A stretch of 5,154 bases of DNA, taken from contig NATF01000061.1 of NCBI GenBank assembly GCA_002085205.1, positions 1-5,154 on the forward strand, written 5' to 3'. Position 1 is the first letter of the stretch, and each line of letters starts with the position of its first letter. The position numbers and the translations under genes are program-made. The notes under the pieces were generated by a model. That model had not been told where the DNA came from and searched no databases. It was given only the letters and a program-made list of their open reading frames with translations. The stretch is from Candidatus Cloacimonas sp. 4484_275 (GTDB taxonomy: Bacteria > Cloacimonadota > Cloacimonadia > Cloacimonadales > TCS61). This document shows, in pieces, positions 1 through 5,154 of this stretch.

Positions 1-556
1 CAAAATTATTCCGTGACCTGTATCGTGCGAAAAGGTTCCAATACAGATTTACTCCCGAAAAACAGTAACATTATTTTTATCGATTACAACAATGAAAAAG
101 AGATAAAAAAAGCCTTCCAAAATCATGAAATTTTGATTCATCTTGCTGCCAAAACCAAAGCAATGGTACAGAACAAAACAAAAGCAAAATGGACCATTAT
201 TCGTCCTTCTTCGGTTTACGGTCCGGGAGATAAAGATTTTTTGCAATATTTTCGCCTAACAAAAAAACATCTCTCGCCGCTCGTGGGATTCAAAAAAAAA
301 TATCTCAGTTTAATTTATGTGGATGAACTTACGGAATTTATTGCAAAAACCATCGGAAACGAAAAGGCTTTCAATGAGATTTTTTTTGCTTCGGACGGAC
401 AAATTTACTGCTGGGAAGATTTTGCCACCGATTTGAGCAGAGCAATCGGAACTTTTGCCATCACGTTTCGAATTCCGGAATTTCTGATAAAACCGTTTGC
501 CGCAGGAAAACCTAAGAAACACTTATCTTTGGTATAAAGAACACGGATGGATTTAA
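1..556 (+). pseudogene. NAD(P)-dependent epimerase/dehydratase (extended SDR), 5' partial, internally deleted
   Basis: Family members are NAD(P)-binding Rossmann enzymes acting on nucleotide sugars or similar substrates. The frame is open from base 1, so the N-terminal GxxGxxG segment lies outside the window; the GTG at 13 is not a true start. Visible blocks are VTCIVRKGSNTD after beta-2, the IDYNN turn, ILIHLAAKTKA (beta-4), then WTIIRPSSVYGPGDKDF and the SLIYVDEL block. Between HLAAKTKA and WTIIRP, a normal member has roughly 75-80 more residues, including the catalytic Ser and YxxxK; here only a few residues remain (break near 163-171), so the active site is absent. A second break near 500-506 changes frame. 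The original frame runs into a stop at 535-537, while the next frame reads QENLRNTYLWYKEHGWI and stops at 554-556, a typical C-terminus for this family; about 40-50 residues between are missing. The surviving parts look undamaged, so loss is recent or an assembly error. Missing lengths come from remembered family structure, not an alignment. Confidence 0.82.
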
Positions 557-558
557 CA

Positions 559-2100
559 ATGAAATTTCATTTTGCGGTGTTATTGATAATTTTTTCTTTT
601 AATATCTTTGCTCAAACGGAAATCGGACAAACTTCCGACGAAACAACAGAATCCGATTCAATTGTGCAGAGTTTACCGAAAAAATCGGTTTCGGATTCCA
701 CCTTTCAAAACAAAAACTTGCGGCAGGAAATAAACAAACTCGTTACAAATAGCACCAAACGAGAAATCTTTCTTCCGTATTCGATTTGTCGGGAAAATTT
801 TCATTTTCAATCCGCTCTGCCTTTGAATGTTTATTTTCGCAAAAATGGTTTTTCCGTCTTTCCTTTTATGGGTTCTCAAATTCATTTTATGCAAAATTAT
901 TTTCCTTTTTACAAAATTGAATATTCGGAAAATCTGATAAATTTTTTCAGAACCGATTACGAATTTCCGGTTGCTTTTTCTTATGCAAATCTCGGACTCG
1001 GCGATAATGACATGAATCACGCTTTTCTTAATTTTCGCAAAGGCAACATTTTGGGAATAAATAAGTTACATTTTGTTTTCAACATTATCACTTACGACGG
1101 ATTATGGCTTTCCGAACAGGAAAAAGCAAAAAATATCGATTTGCAATTGTTGTACAAAACAAATTTCGGAAAATTTTATTTTGTTGGTTCTTTAATCGAC
1201 CAGAAAATTTCCTCTTTAACTTTGCAAAATTCCGAACAAAATTCCGAAATTAGCCCTATCTCGGAGAAAACAGCGGAATATTCTTTCTTCTTTAAGAATA
1301 AAATCGCAGATTTGGGCGTCCTTTTCCAAAATAATAAAATCGATGGCGAAAATCGAAAAACATGGCAATTTCTATTAAAAAAGGAAATTTTTTTGAAAAA
1401 TCATTATTTCGGTTTATCTTGGGAAAATTTGCGCCAAACCACCGAAAAAGATTCTCTTTTTAATGTTGTCGGCATCACTCACCGCTCCGAAATAATCGGG
1501 TTTAATTGGAAAAATAATCTCAATTTCGTGAACCAAAAAAAATATCAAGCAAATTCGGTTCTGCGCAAAATGATTTTCAAAAACTTTTATTTGCAAGGTA
1601 AGTATTCCGAATACAAATTTGATATTCACACCACAAAAAAAAGTTTGGGTTGGTTTTGGCAAAATAACTTTTTGAAGAGCGATATCGCAATCGGATTGCA
1701 AAAAATCTCTCAAAAGGATAATTTTTATTCGGAAATGCTAAATTTCCTAAATTTTTCCATTCCAAATTTTGACTTTGATTTACAAAGCTGGATTTTTTAT
1801 CAAAAAATGGAAAATGATGATAAAAATTATCCGAAATGGCAAAATCGAACTTCATTTGAAATCACTCGAAAACTCAAATACGAAAACGCAATTTCGTTAG
1901 GAATAAAATATCTCTTTTGTTCCGCTTTCGATGTCTCCGCCGAAACCAACAACCTGAATATTTATTTGAAAATAAAAATAACTCCGAAATTCGAAATTTC
2001 CGGAGAAGCCGTAAATATTTTAAACAATGAAACTCTGTTTGGCAATGAATTTTCCGGAATTCACTTTATTGCGAATGTCAAATGGATTTTCGTTAATTGA
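559..2100 (+). CDS. Predicted outer-membrane beta-barrel protein of unknown function (513 aa)
   Basis: Residues 1-18 form a Sec signal peptide: Lys2, a hydrophobic core AVLLIIFSFNI, then a likely cut at FA|Q. Residues 20-65 are a polar Ser/Thr/Glu/Lys linker. From about residue 80 to the end there are many short alternating strands rich in Phe, Tyr and Trp, for example KFYFVGSLID (205-214), HYFGLSWENL (282-291), NFYLQGKYSEYKF (342-354) and HFIANVKWIF (502-511). The C-terminal block EAVNILNNETLFGNEFSGIHF resembles the last strands of porin-like or TonB-dependent barrels, but the chain ends in VN rather than an aromatic residue. The block AFSYANLGLGDNDMNHAFLNF (139-159) is the most distinctive stretch and may be a family signature. 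I see no complete TonB plug or TonB box. ATG 559 is preferred over ATG 547 because it starts directly at the signal peptide and lies 2 bases after the epimerase stop, with GGATGG at 545-550 as a possible ribosome site. Barrel is inference; function unknown. Confidence 0.8.
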   Translation: MKFHFAVLLIIFSFNIFAQTEIGQTSDETTESDSIVQSLPKKSVSDSTFQNKNLRQEINKLVTNSTKREIFLPYSICRENFHFQSALPLNVYFRKNGFSVFPFMGSQIHFMQNYFPFYKIEYSENLINFFRTDYEFPVAFSYANLGLGDNDMNHAFLNFRKGNILGINKLHFVFNIITYDGLWLSEQEKAKNIDLQLLYKTNFGKFYFVGSLIDQKISSLTLQNSEQNSEISPISEKTAEYSFFFKNKIADLGVLFQNNKIDGENRKTWQFLLKKEIFLKNHYFGLSWENLRQTTEKDSLFNVVGITHRSEIIGFNWKNNLNFVNQKKYQANSVLRKMIFKNFYLQGKYSEYKFDIHTTKKSLGWFWQNNFLKSDIAIGLQKISQKDNFYSEMLNFLNFSIPNFDFDLQSWIFYQKMENDDKNYPKWQNRTSFEITRKLKYENAISLGIKYLFCSAFDVSAETNNLNIYLKIKITPKFEISGEAVNILNNETLFGNEFSGIHFIANVKWIFVN

Positions 2101-2104
2101 CAAA

Positions 2105-2108
2105 AGGA
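2105..2108 (+). promoter_or_regulatory. Shine-Dalgarno AGGA for the six-span membrane protein
   Basis: AGGA lies 6 bases before ATG 2115. It decides the start in favour of ATG 2115 over the in-frame TTG at 2097, which overlaps the upstream stop codon and has no ribosome site of its own. Confidence 0.6.
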
Positions 2109-2114
2109 ATAAAA

Positions 2115-2684
2115 ATGAAAAAAACTCTATTGTTCTTCGGAATTTTATTGGTTGTGTCACTATCGTTTTGTTTTGTGGGAATGATATTTTTAGACTGGAA
2201 AATTCGTTCTATTTTCGGATTTCAGTTTTTCTCGTTTGCCGTCGCAGGTAGTTTTATCTATTTTTTGGAAAAATATTTTCGAATTATAGACACACTTTTT
2301 TTTCTTCTGTTTTTTTCCGTCTTTTCCACACTTTATCTTGTCAGAACCGAAATTACAATTCAGATAGGCGGATTTTTCAATATTTTTTTGTATTCACTTT
2401 TTCTTTATTCGCCTCTCGCTTTGGTAATGAAATATTTTGGAAAACATCGTCTTCCCAAATATGTGAAAAACATAATTTTCAGTTTGGTTATGACAATCGT
2501 TTACACGCTTATTCATCTTGCCGTTTATGTCTTGCTTAAAGAAACAATCACTTTCGAGATTCTGAAAATGTATTTTTATAATTATTTAATTATTTTTCTG
2601 ATTATCAGTTTTGCCTTCACTTTTTCCGAATTGTTGTTTCGAAATATTGTAAATTTTTTCACTCCGCCGGAAATTAAGCGTTGA
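2115..2684 (+). CDS. Hypothetical polytopic inner-membrane protein, about six spans (189 aa)
   Basis: The protein starts MKKTLLFFG and is extremely rich in Phe, Leu and Ile. Likely membrane segments by eye are residues 4-26, 33-51, 59-76, 87-107, 119-141 and 155-175. Short charged loops separate them: DWKIR (27-31), EKYFR (52-56), KYFGKHRLPKYVK (106-118) and KE (142-143). The tail NFFTPPEIKR is polar and basic. There are no recognisable catalytic motifs, ATP-binding loops or conserved charged pairs inside the spans apart from Glu172. The loop with the most positive charges (106-118) would be cytoplasmic by the positive-inside rule, which puts both termini in the cytoplasm if there are six spans. 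It starts 14 bases after the barrel gene's stop and was probably translated from the same mRNA. It could be a small integral-membrane partner of that gene or unrelated; I do not recognise the family. Confidence 0.75.
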   Translation: MKKTLLFFGILLVVSLSFCFVGMIFLDWKIRSIFGFQFFSFAVAGSFIYFLEKYFRIIDTLFFLLFFSVFSTLYLVRTEITIQIGGFFNIFLYSLFLYSPLALVMKYFGKHRLPKYVKNIIFSLVMTIVYTLIHLAVYVLLKETITFEILKMYFYNYLIIFLIISFAFTFSELLFRNIVNFFTPPEIKR

Positions 2685-2711
2685 TTCGCAAACGGATATT
2701 ATTTCTCAGGA

Positions 2712-4364
2712 TTAATATTTAAAAATACTGTTCCCGATAAATTCCCGCAAAATGGAATTGGATGGGACATAATTATCCTGAATATGTTCCAAATGCAGCA
2801 AAATTTTTTCCAATCGTTTTGCTTCCGAATATTTCGGACAAAATTTTCCCACTTTTTTCAGAAGAGGAACCAAATATTTTTTCAAAACGCCAAGCTCATA
2901 AGTGAGAGCGCTGTTAAACATAAAATCGGCATTTTCCTGATATGGAAAGATGTTTCGGTCTTCACCCTCTCGCACGGAATCCCATCTTTCCAGAGTTTGT
3001 TCCGCCGAATAGCCGCGGAAATGATAATCGCGAACCAGTCGCCTCATTAATCTGGAATCCGTCGTCGCAATACGATTGTGAGCGTCTATATTCAAATTGT
3101 TAAGCGCACTGACATAAATTTTTACTTTCTGATTGAAAGGAATGGAAATAGTAAGTTTTTCGTTCAAACCATGAATTCCCTCAATCACCAAAACATCTTT
3201 TTCTTTCAAAGAAATTCGATTGTAACTTCTTTCTCTTTTGCCGGATATAAAATTATATTTGGGAATTTCCACCTCTTTTCCGGAGAGCAATTCCTGCAAA
3301 TTTTTGTTGAGTAATTTCAAATCAAGAGCATTAATATTTTCAAAATCATAATCGCCGTTCTCTTTTTTGGGAGTTAAATTGCGCGGTAAGAAATAATTAT
3401 CAAGACTAATGATGCGCGGGAATAATCCGTTAACTTTTAACTGAATGGAAAGTCTTTTGGCAAAAGTTGTTTTTCCGGAAGCCGAAGGACCGGCAATTAA
3501 AACAATTCGCACATCATTTTTTCGCCAAATCTGTTCGGCAATAAAAACGATTTTCTTCTCATGGAGAGCTTCTTCCACCTGAATAACATCAATAATACCG
3601 TTGTTTTCGACGGCTTTGTTCAAAGCTCCGACATCGTGAACACGCAAAATTTTCAACCACTTGTCATGTTCTTGGTGGGTAAGAAAAAGTTTCTGCGGAA
3701 AATCAAATTTTCTTTTCAGTTCAAATTTCTTTTTCTCCGGAAAACGCAGAATAATTCCCGGCGAATGATAAACTATATCAAAAAGACTGATGAGAGCAGT
3801 GTTATCCGCCAATTGAGAAACGAAATAATCGTAAAAATTGTCGCAATAAAAAACTTCCATTTTTTGAGGTTTAAGATTTGCCAACACATCTTTTCGATTC
3901 ATTCGGGAAAAAATTTTCGTTGCTTCTTCCGTTCCCAAAACCTGTTTTCTAATCGGCAATTTTTTTCTCACAATCGATTTCATCTCTCTTTTCAAAGCCT
4001 TCACATCATCAAGAGTAAAAATGTTGCCATTAAATTTTTCCGCATACACACCGTCCCCGATGGAATGTTCAATTACAATTTTCGGTTTTAAGGAAAAGAC
4101 ATTATGAAAAGCTTTCGTCAAAATAAAAATAGCGGTATTTTGGTAGATGCGGTAACCTTCGGGAGAATAAAATGTAATCAAATCGATCCGACAATCTTCC
4201 GTAATCAAATAATCATAATTCACATATTCGTGATTTATTCTGAAAATCAAAATCATTTTCTCGCAGATTTCTTTGCGCGTAATAATATTTTCTATTTTTG
4301 ACTCTTTTGCCAAAGTAATCGTTTTGTAATGATCACAATTCAATCTCAATTCAACTCGAATCAT
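2712..4364 (-). CDS. Nucleoside kinase with N-terminal ThrRS-like TGS/SAD region (uridine kinase family, 550 aa)
   Basis: Predicted cytoplasmic ATP-dependent phosphorylation of a nucleoside, uridine/cytidine by homology of the fold; the substrate is not fixed by sequence. Residues 1-60 form a TGS-like domain. Residues 70-210 resemble the second additional domain of threonyl-tRNA synthetase, with HSIGDGVYAEK at 100-110 and GIILRFP at 203-209. The C-terminal half is the kinase. The P-loop GPSASGKT is at 292-299. SLDNYFLPR (320-328) matches the nucleoside-binding strand, PKYNFISGKR is at 368-377, and VLVIEGIHGLNE (391-402) is the Walker-B-like strand. RRLVRDYHFRGYSAEQTLERW (441-461) is the lid Arg region, followed by SVREGEDRNIFPYQENADFMFNS (463-485). 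About 550 residues is the usual length for this fused family, so the gene looks complete. The ATG at 4364 is chosen over the open extension to TTG 4508 because of a strong ribosome site. It is convergent with the membrane-protein gene, 27 bases away. The family is well recognised; the role of the synthetase-like part is not established. Confidence 0.93.
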   Translation of the reverse strand: MIRVELRLNCDHYKTITLAKESKIENIITRKEICEKMILIFRINHEYVNYDYLITEDCRIDLITFYSPEGYRIYQNTAIFILTKAFHNVFSLKPKIVIEHSIGDGVYAEKFNGNIFTLDDVKALKREMKSIVRKKLPIRKQVLGTEEATKIFSRMNRKDVLANLKPQKMEVFYCDNFYDYFVSQLADNTALISLFDIVYHSPGIILRFPEKKKFELKRKFDFPQKLFLTHQEHDKWLKILRVHDVGALNKAVENNGIIDVIQVEEALHEKKIVFIAEQIWRKNDVRIVLIAGPSASGKTTFAKRLSIQLKVNGLFPRIISLDNYFLPRNLTPKKENGDYDFENINALDLKLLNKNLQELLSGKEVEIPKYNFISGKRERSYNRISLKEKDVLVIEGIHGLNEKLTISIPFNQKVKIYVSALNNLNIDAHNRIATTDSRLMRRLVRDYHFRGYSAEQTLERWDSVREGEDRNIFPYQENADFMFNSALTYELGVLKKYLVPLLKKVGKFCPKYSEAKRLEKILLHLEHIQDNYVPSNSILREFIGNSIFKY

Positions 4365-4368
4365 TTTT

Positions 4369-4373
4369 CCTCC
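4369..4373 (-). promoter_or_regulatory. Strong Shine-Dalgarno GGAGG for the nucleoside kinase
   Basis: On the minus strand the sequence reads CCGGAGGAAAAATG, so GGAGG sits 4 bases before the A-rich approach to ATG 4364 is complete. It is the best ribosome site on this strand. It settles the start against the longer frame beginning with TTG at 4508, whose upstream bases show no purine-rich match. Confidence 0.8.
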
Positions 4374-4378
4374 GGACA

Positions 4379-4410
4379 CAAACCTAATTACTTTTCTTAA
4401 TTCGGTCAAA
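4379..4410 (-). promoter_or_regulatory. Candidate Bacteroidota-type promoter for the nucleoside kinase
   Basis: On the minus strand TTTG (4410-4407) is followed after 20 bases by TAGGTTTG (4386-4379). This fits the known Bacteroidota primary sigma pattern of TTTG near -33 and TAnnTTTG near -7, with normal spacing. Transcription would begin within a few bases of the GGAGG site, leaving a leader of only about 10-12 bases, which is short. In an AT-rich intergenic region a chance match is possible, so this is a candidate only. Confidence 0.35.
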
Positions 4411-4611
4411 TTAACCGAAAAAGAAAAATTTAAGTTTTTCAAACAACTTTTACAGTCAAGATTTTTTCGGTTTATTTTGGAAAAGACAACATCGGAACAT
4501 TTTGCCAAAACATATTGAAAGAAAAAAAGTTATGAAAATAAAAACATTGCAATTTCTTCGAAAAAATTTTGTTTGACTGAAAAAAGGGGATTTGAAATTA
4601 CGCCCCCTCGA

Positions 4612-4617
4612 GAGGTG
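4612..4617 (+). promoter_or_regulatory. Strong Shine-Dalgarno GAGGTG for the YitT-family gene
   Basis: GAGGTG ends 5 bases before ATG 4623 and matches the 16S rRNA 3' end complement AGGAGGTG over six bases. It fixes the start of the downstream membrane-protein gene. Confidence 0.75.
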
Positions 4618-4622
4618 AAAAA

Positions 4623-5154
4623 ATGGAAAAATTAAGAAATATAAAAAGAGCCGTAATTCAGCATATCGGCATTGTAATAGGAGCGTCTTTATTGGCGTTT
4701 TCTTATTCATGGTTTTTAATTCCTTACAAAATTTCTCCCGGCGGAGTGGGCGGACTTTCCCAAATTTTATATCATATTTTCCACATTCCAGCCGGAACTT
4801 CCATGATAATTTTGAACATCCCTTTGTTTGTAATGAGTTTTGTCTTTTTGGGAAAAAGATTCGGAGCGCGTTCTATTTTCGGAATGATTTCTTCCGCATT
4901 TCTAACGGATTTATTCAGTATCCCGAATCTCTATAAATTCGGCTTGATCAAAGACCTTTCGCAATACACTTTTTATGTGGACGGCAAAAAAATTTATGCC
5001 ATGTTAGGACCTGACGATATTTATCTGGCAGCAATTGCCGGTTCTGTTCTTTTGGGTCTCGGTTTGGGAATCATTTTCCGATTTCGCGGTTCAACGGGCG
5101 GAACCGACATTCCGGTTGCCATGCTGAAACAAAAATTGGGAGTTTCCATCGGAA
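4623..5154 (+). CDS. YitT family membrane protein, 3' partial (177 aa visible)
   Basis: The frame is open from ATG 4623 to the window edge. The chain begins MEKLRNIKRAVIQHIGIVIGAS, and a first span at about residues 12-34 is followed by the family motif ISPGGVGGLSQILYHIF (37-53). Other likely spans are 59-77, 82-98 and 133-152. The motif RGSTGGTDI (155-163), followed by PVAMLKQKLGVSIG, is the most diagnostic part of the YitT/DUF161 family. Members are usually about 280-300 residues with a C-terminal cytoplasmic DUF2179 domain, so roughly 100-120 residues lie beyond the window. The segment between spans three and four (about 99-131, including KFGLIKDLSQYTFYVDGKKIY) looks longer and more polar than I expect for the family. 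The family is widespread but lacks a settled function; a transporter is one guess. The gene is divergent from the nucleoside kinase and has its own ribosome site. Confidence 0.93.
   Translation, partial: MEKLRNIKRAVIQHIGIVIGASLLAFSYSWFLIPYKISPGGVGGLSQILYHIFHIPAGTSMIILNIPLFVMSFVFLGKRFGARSIFGMISSAFLTDLFSIPNLYKFGLIKDLSQYTFYVDGKKIYAMLGPDDIYLAAIAGSVLLGLGLGIIFRFRGSTGGTDIPVAMLKQKLGVSIG

Larger units (their letters stand above)
4365..4622. other. Divergent intergenic region between nucleoside kinase and yitT-family gene
   Basis: This is 258 bases of strongly AT-rich DNA with no supported gene. It must hold the promoters of both flanking genes, which point away from each other. On the minus side there is a TTTG/TAnnTTTG match at 4379-4410. 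On the plus side there is TTGACT at 4573-4578, but the sequence 16-18 bases further (AATTAC and neighbours) is a poor -10, so no plus-strand promoter is called. A GC-rich patch, CGCCCCCTCGAGAGG at 4601-4615, stands out just before the plus-strand start. The minus-strand kinase frame stays open through 4508 but lacks initiation signals there. Confidence 0.6.

Noticed and set aside
292..300. A9 run in the epimerase remnant as a programmed slippage site
   Set aside because: The frame downstream (KKKYLSLIYVDEL) is the correct family frame without slippage, and long A-runs are common in this AT-rich DNA.
673..1020. 115-codon open frame on the minus strand inside the barrel gene
   Set aside because: It is antisense to the signal-peptide-bearing gene, shows no family features and has no initiation signal.
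2027..2251. 74-codon plus-strand frame bridging the barrel gene end and the membrane-protein gene
   Set aside because: It overlaps two better-supported frames and lacks a ribosome site.
2685..2711. Bidirectional terminator in the convergent gap
   Set aside because: The 27 bases and their flanks show no stable GC stem followed by a T-run in either direction.
3561..4091. 176-codon open frame on the plus strand inside the nucleoside kinase gene
   Set aside because: It is antisense to highly recognisable kinase and SAD-domain sequence, is Phe/Lys/Asn-rich as expected of an AT-rich shadow, and has no ribosome site.
4532..4576. 14-residue ORF MKIKTLQFLRKNFV upstream of the YitT-family gene as a possible leader peptide
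   Set aside because: It has no purine-rich ribosome site at proper spacing beyond a general A-run, no run of regulatory codons and no attenuator hairpin after it.
4604..4617. GC-rich inverted repeat around CTCGAG overlapping the ribosome site, as a possible hairpin control element
   Set aside because: The best stem is only CCU/AGG with a four-base loop; too short to be a convincing structure.
4456..4710. 84-codon minus-strand frame across the divergent intergenic region
   Set aside because: It overlaps the start of the clear YitT-family gene antisense, and the composition is low-complexity Phe/Lys.
4709..4936. 75-codon plus-strand frame inside the YitT-family gene
   Set aside because: It is out of frame with the diagnostic YitT reading frame and has no similarity to anything recognisable.

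Overview
The window is AT-rich (about one third G+C by eye) and tightly packed. It looks like a Gram-negative bacterium: one product has a Sec signal peptide followed by many aromatic-rich beta strands typical of an outer-membrane barrel. Ribosome binding sites are clear. One promoter candidate fits the Bacteroidota -33 TTTG / -7 TAnnTTTG pattern. The NAD-dependent epimerase remnant and the long nucleoside kinase are of kinds I associate with the Bacteroidota/Cloacimonadota (FCB) branch. This placement is an inference from gene families and composition, not a demonstrated taxonomy.

Left half, plus strand (1-2684): three genes run head to tail with almost no spacing and are probably one transcription unit. 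The first is an NAD-dependent epimerase/dehydratase that enters from the left edge. It has lost its catalytic middle and most of its C-terminal region, although its last 17 codons survive in a shifted frame up to a stop at 554-556. Two bases after that stop begins a 513-residue secreted protein, probably an outer-membrane beta-barrel (559-2100). A 189-residue protein with about six membrane spans (2115-2684) follows after 14 bases. I do not recognise a specific function for the last two.

Right half: a convergent gap of 27 bases separates this unit from a minus-strand gene (2712-4364) for a nucleoside kinase of the uridine-kinase fold, fused to an N-terminal TGS/SAD region like that of threonyl-tRNA synthetase. 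The frame stays open 48 codons further upstream, but a strong GGAGG site fixes the start at 4364. A 258-base divergent intergenic region (4365-4622) then leads to a plus-strand YitT-family membrane protein (4623 to the right edge), cut off by the window after 177 residues.

No RNA genes, CRISPR arrays, insertion sequences or obvious rho-independent terminators were seen. The main surprises are the doubly deleted epimerase, whose remaining sequence is otherwise undamaged, and the uncharacterised barrel plus membrane-protein pair behind it. I did not find a clear new multi-gene system.
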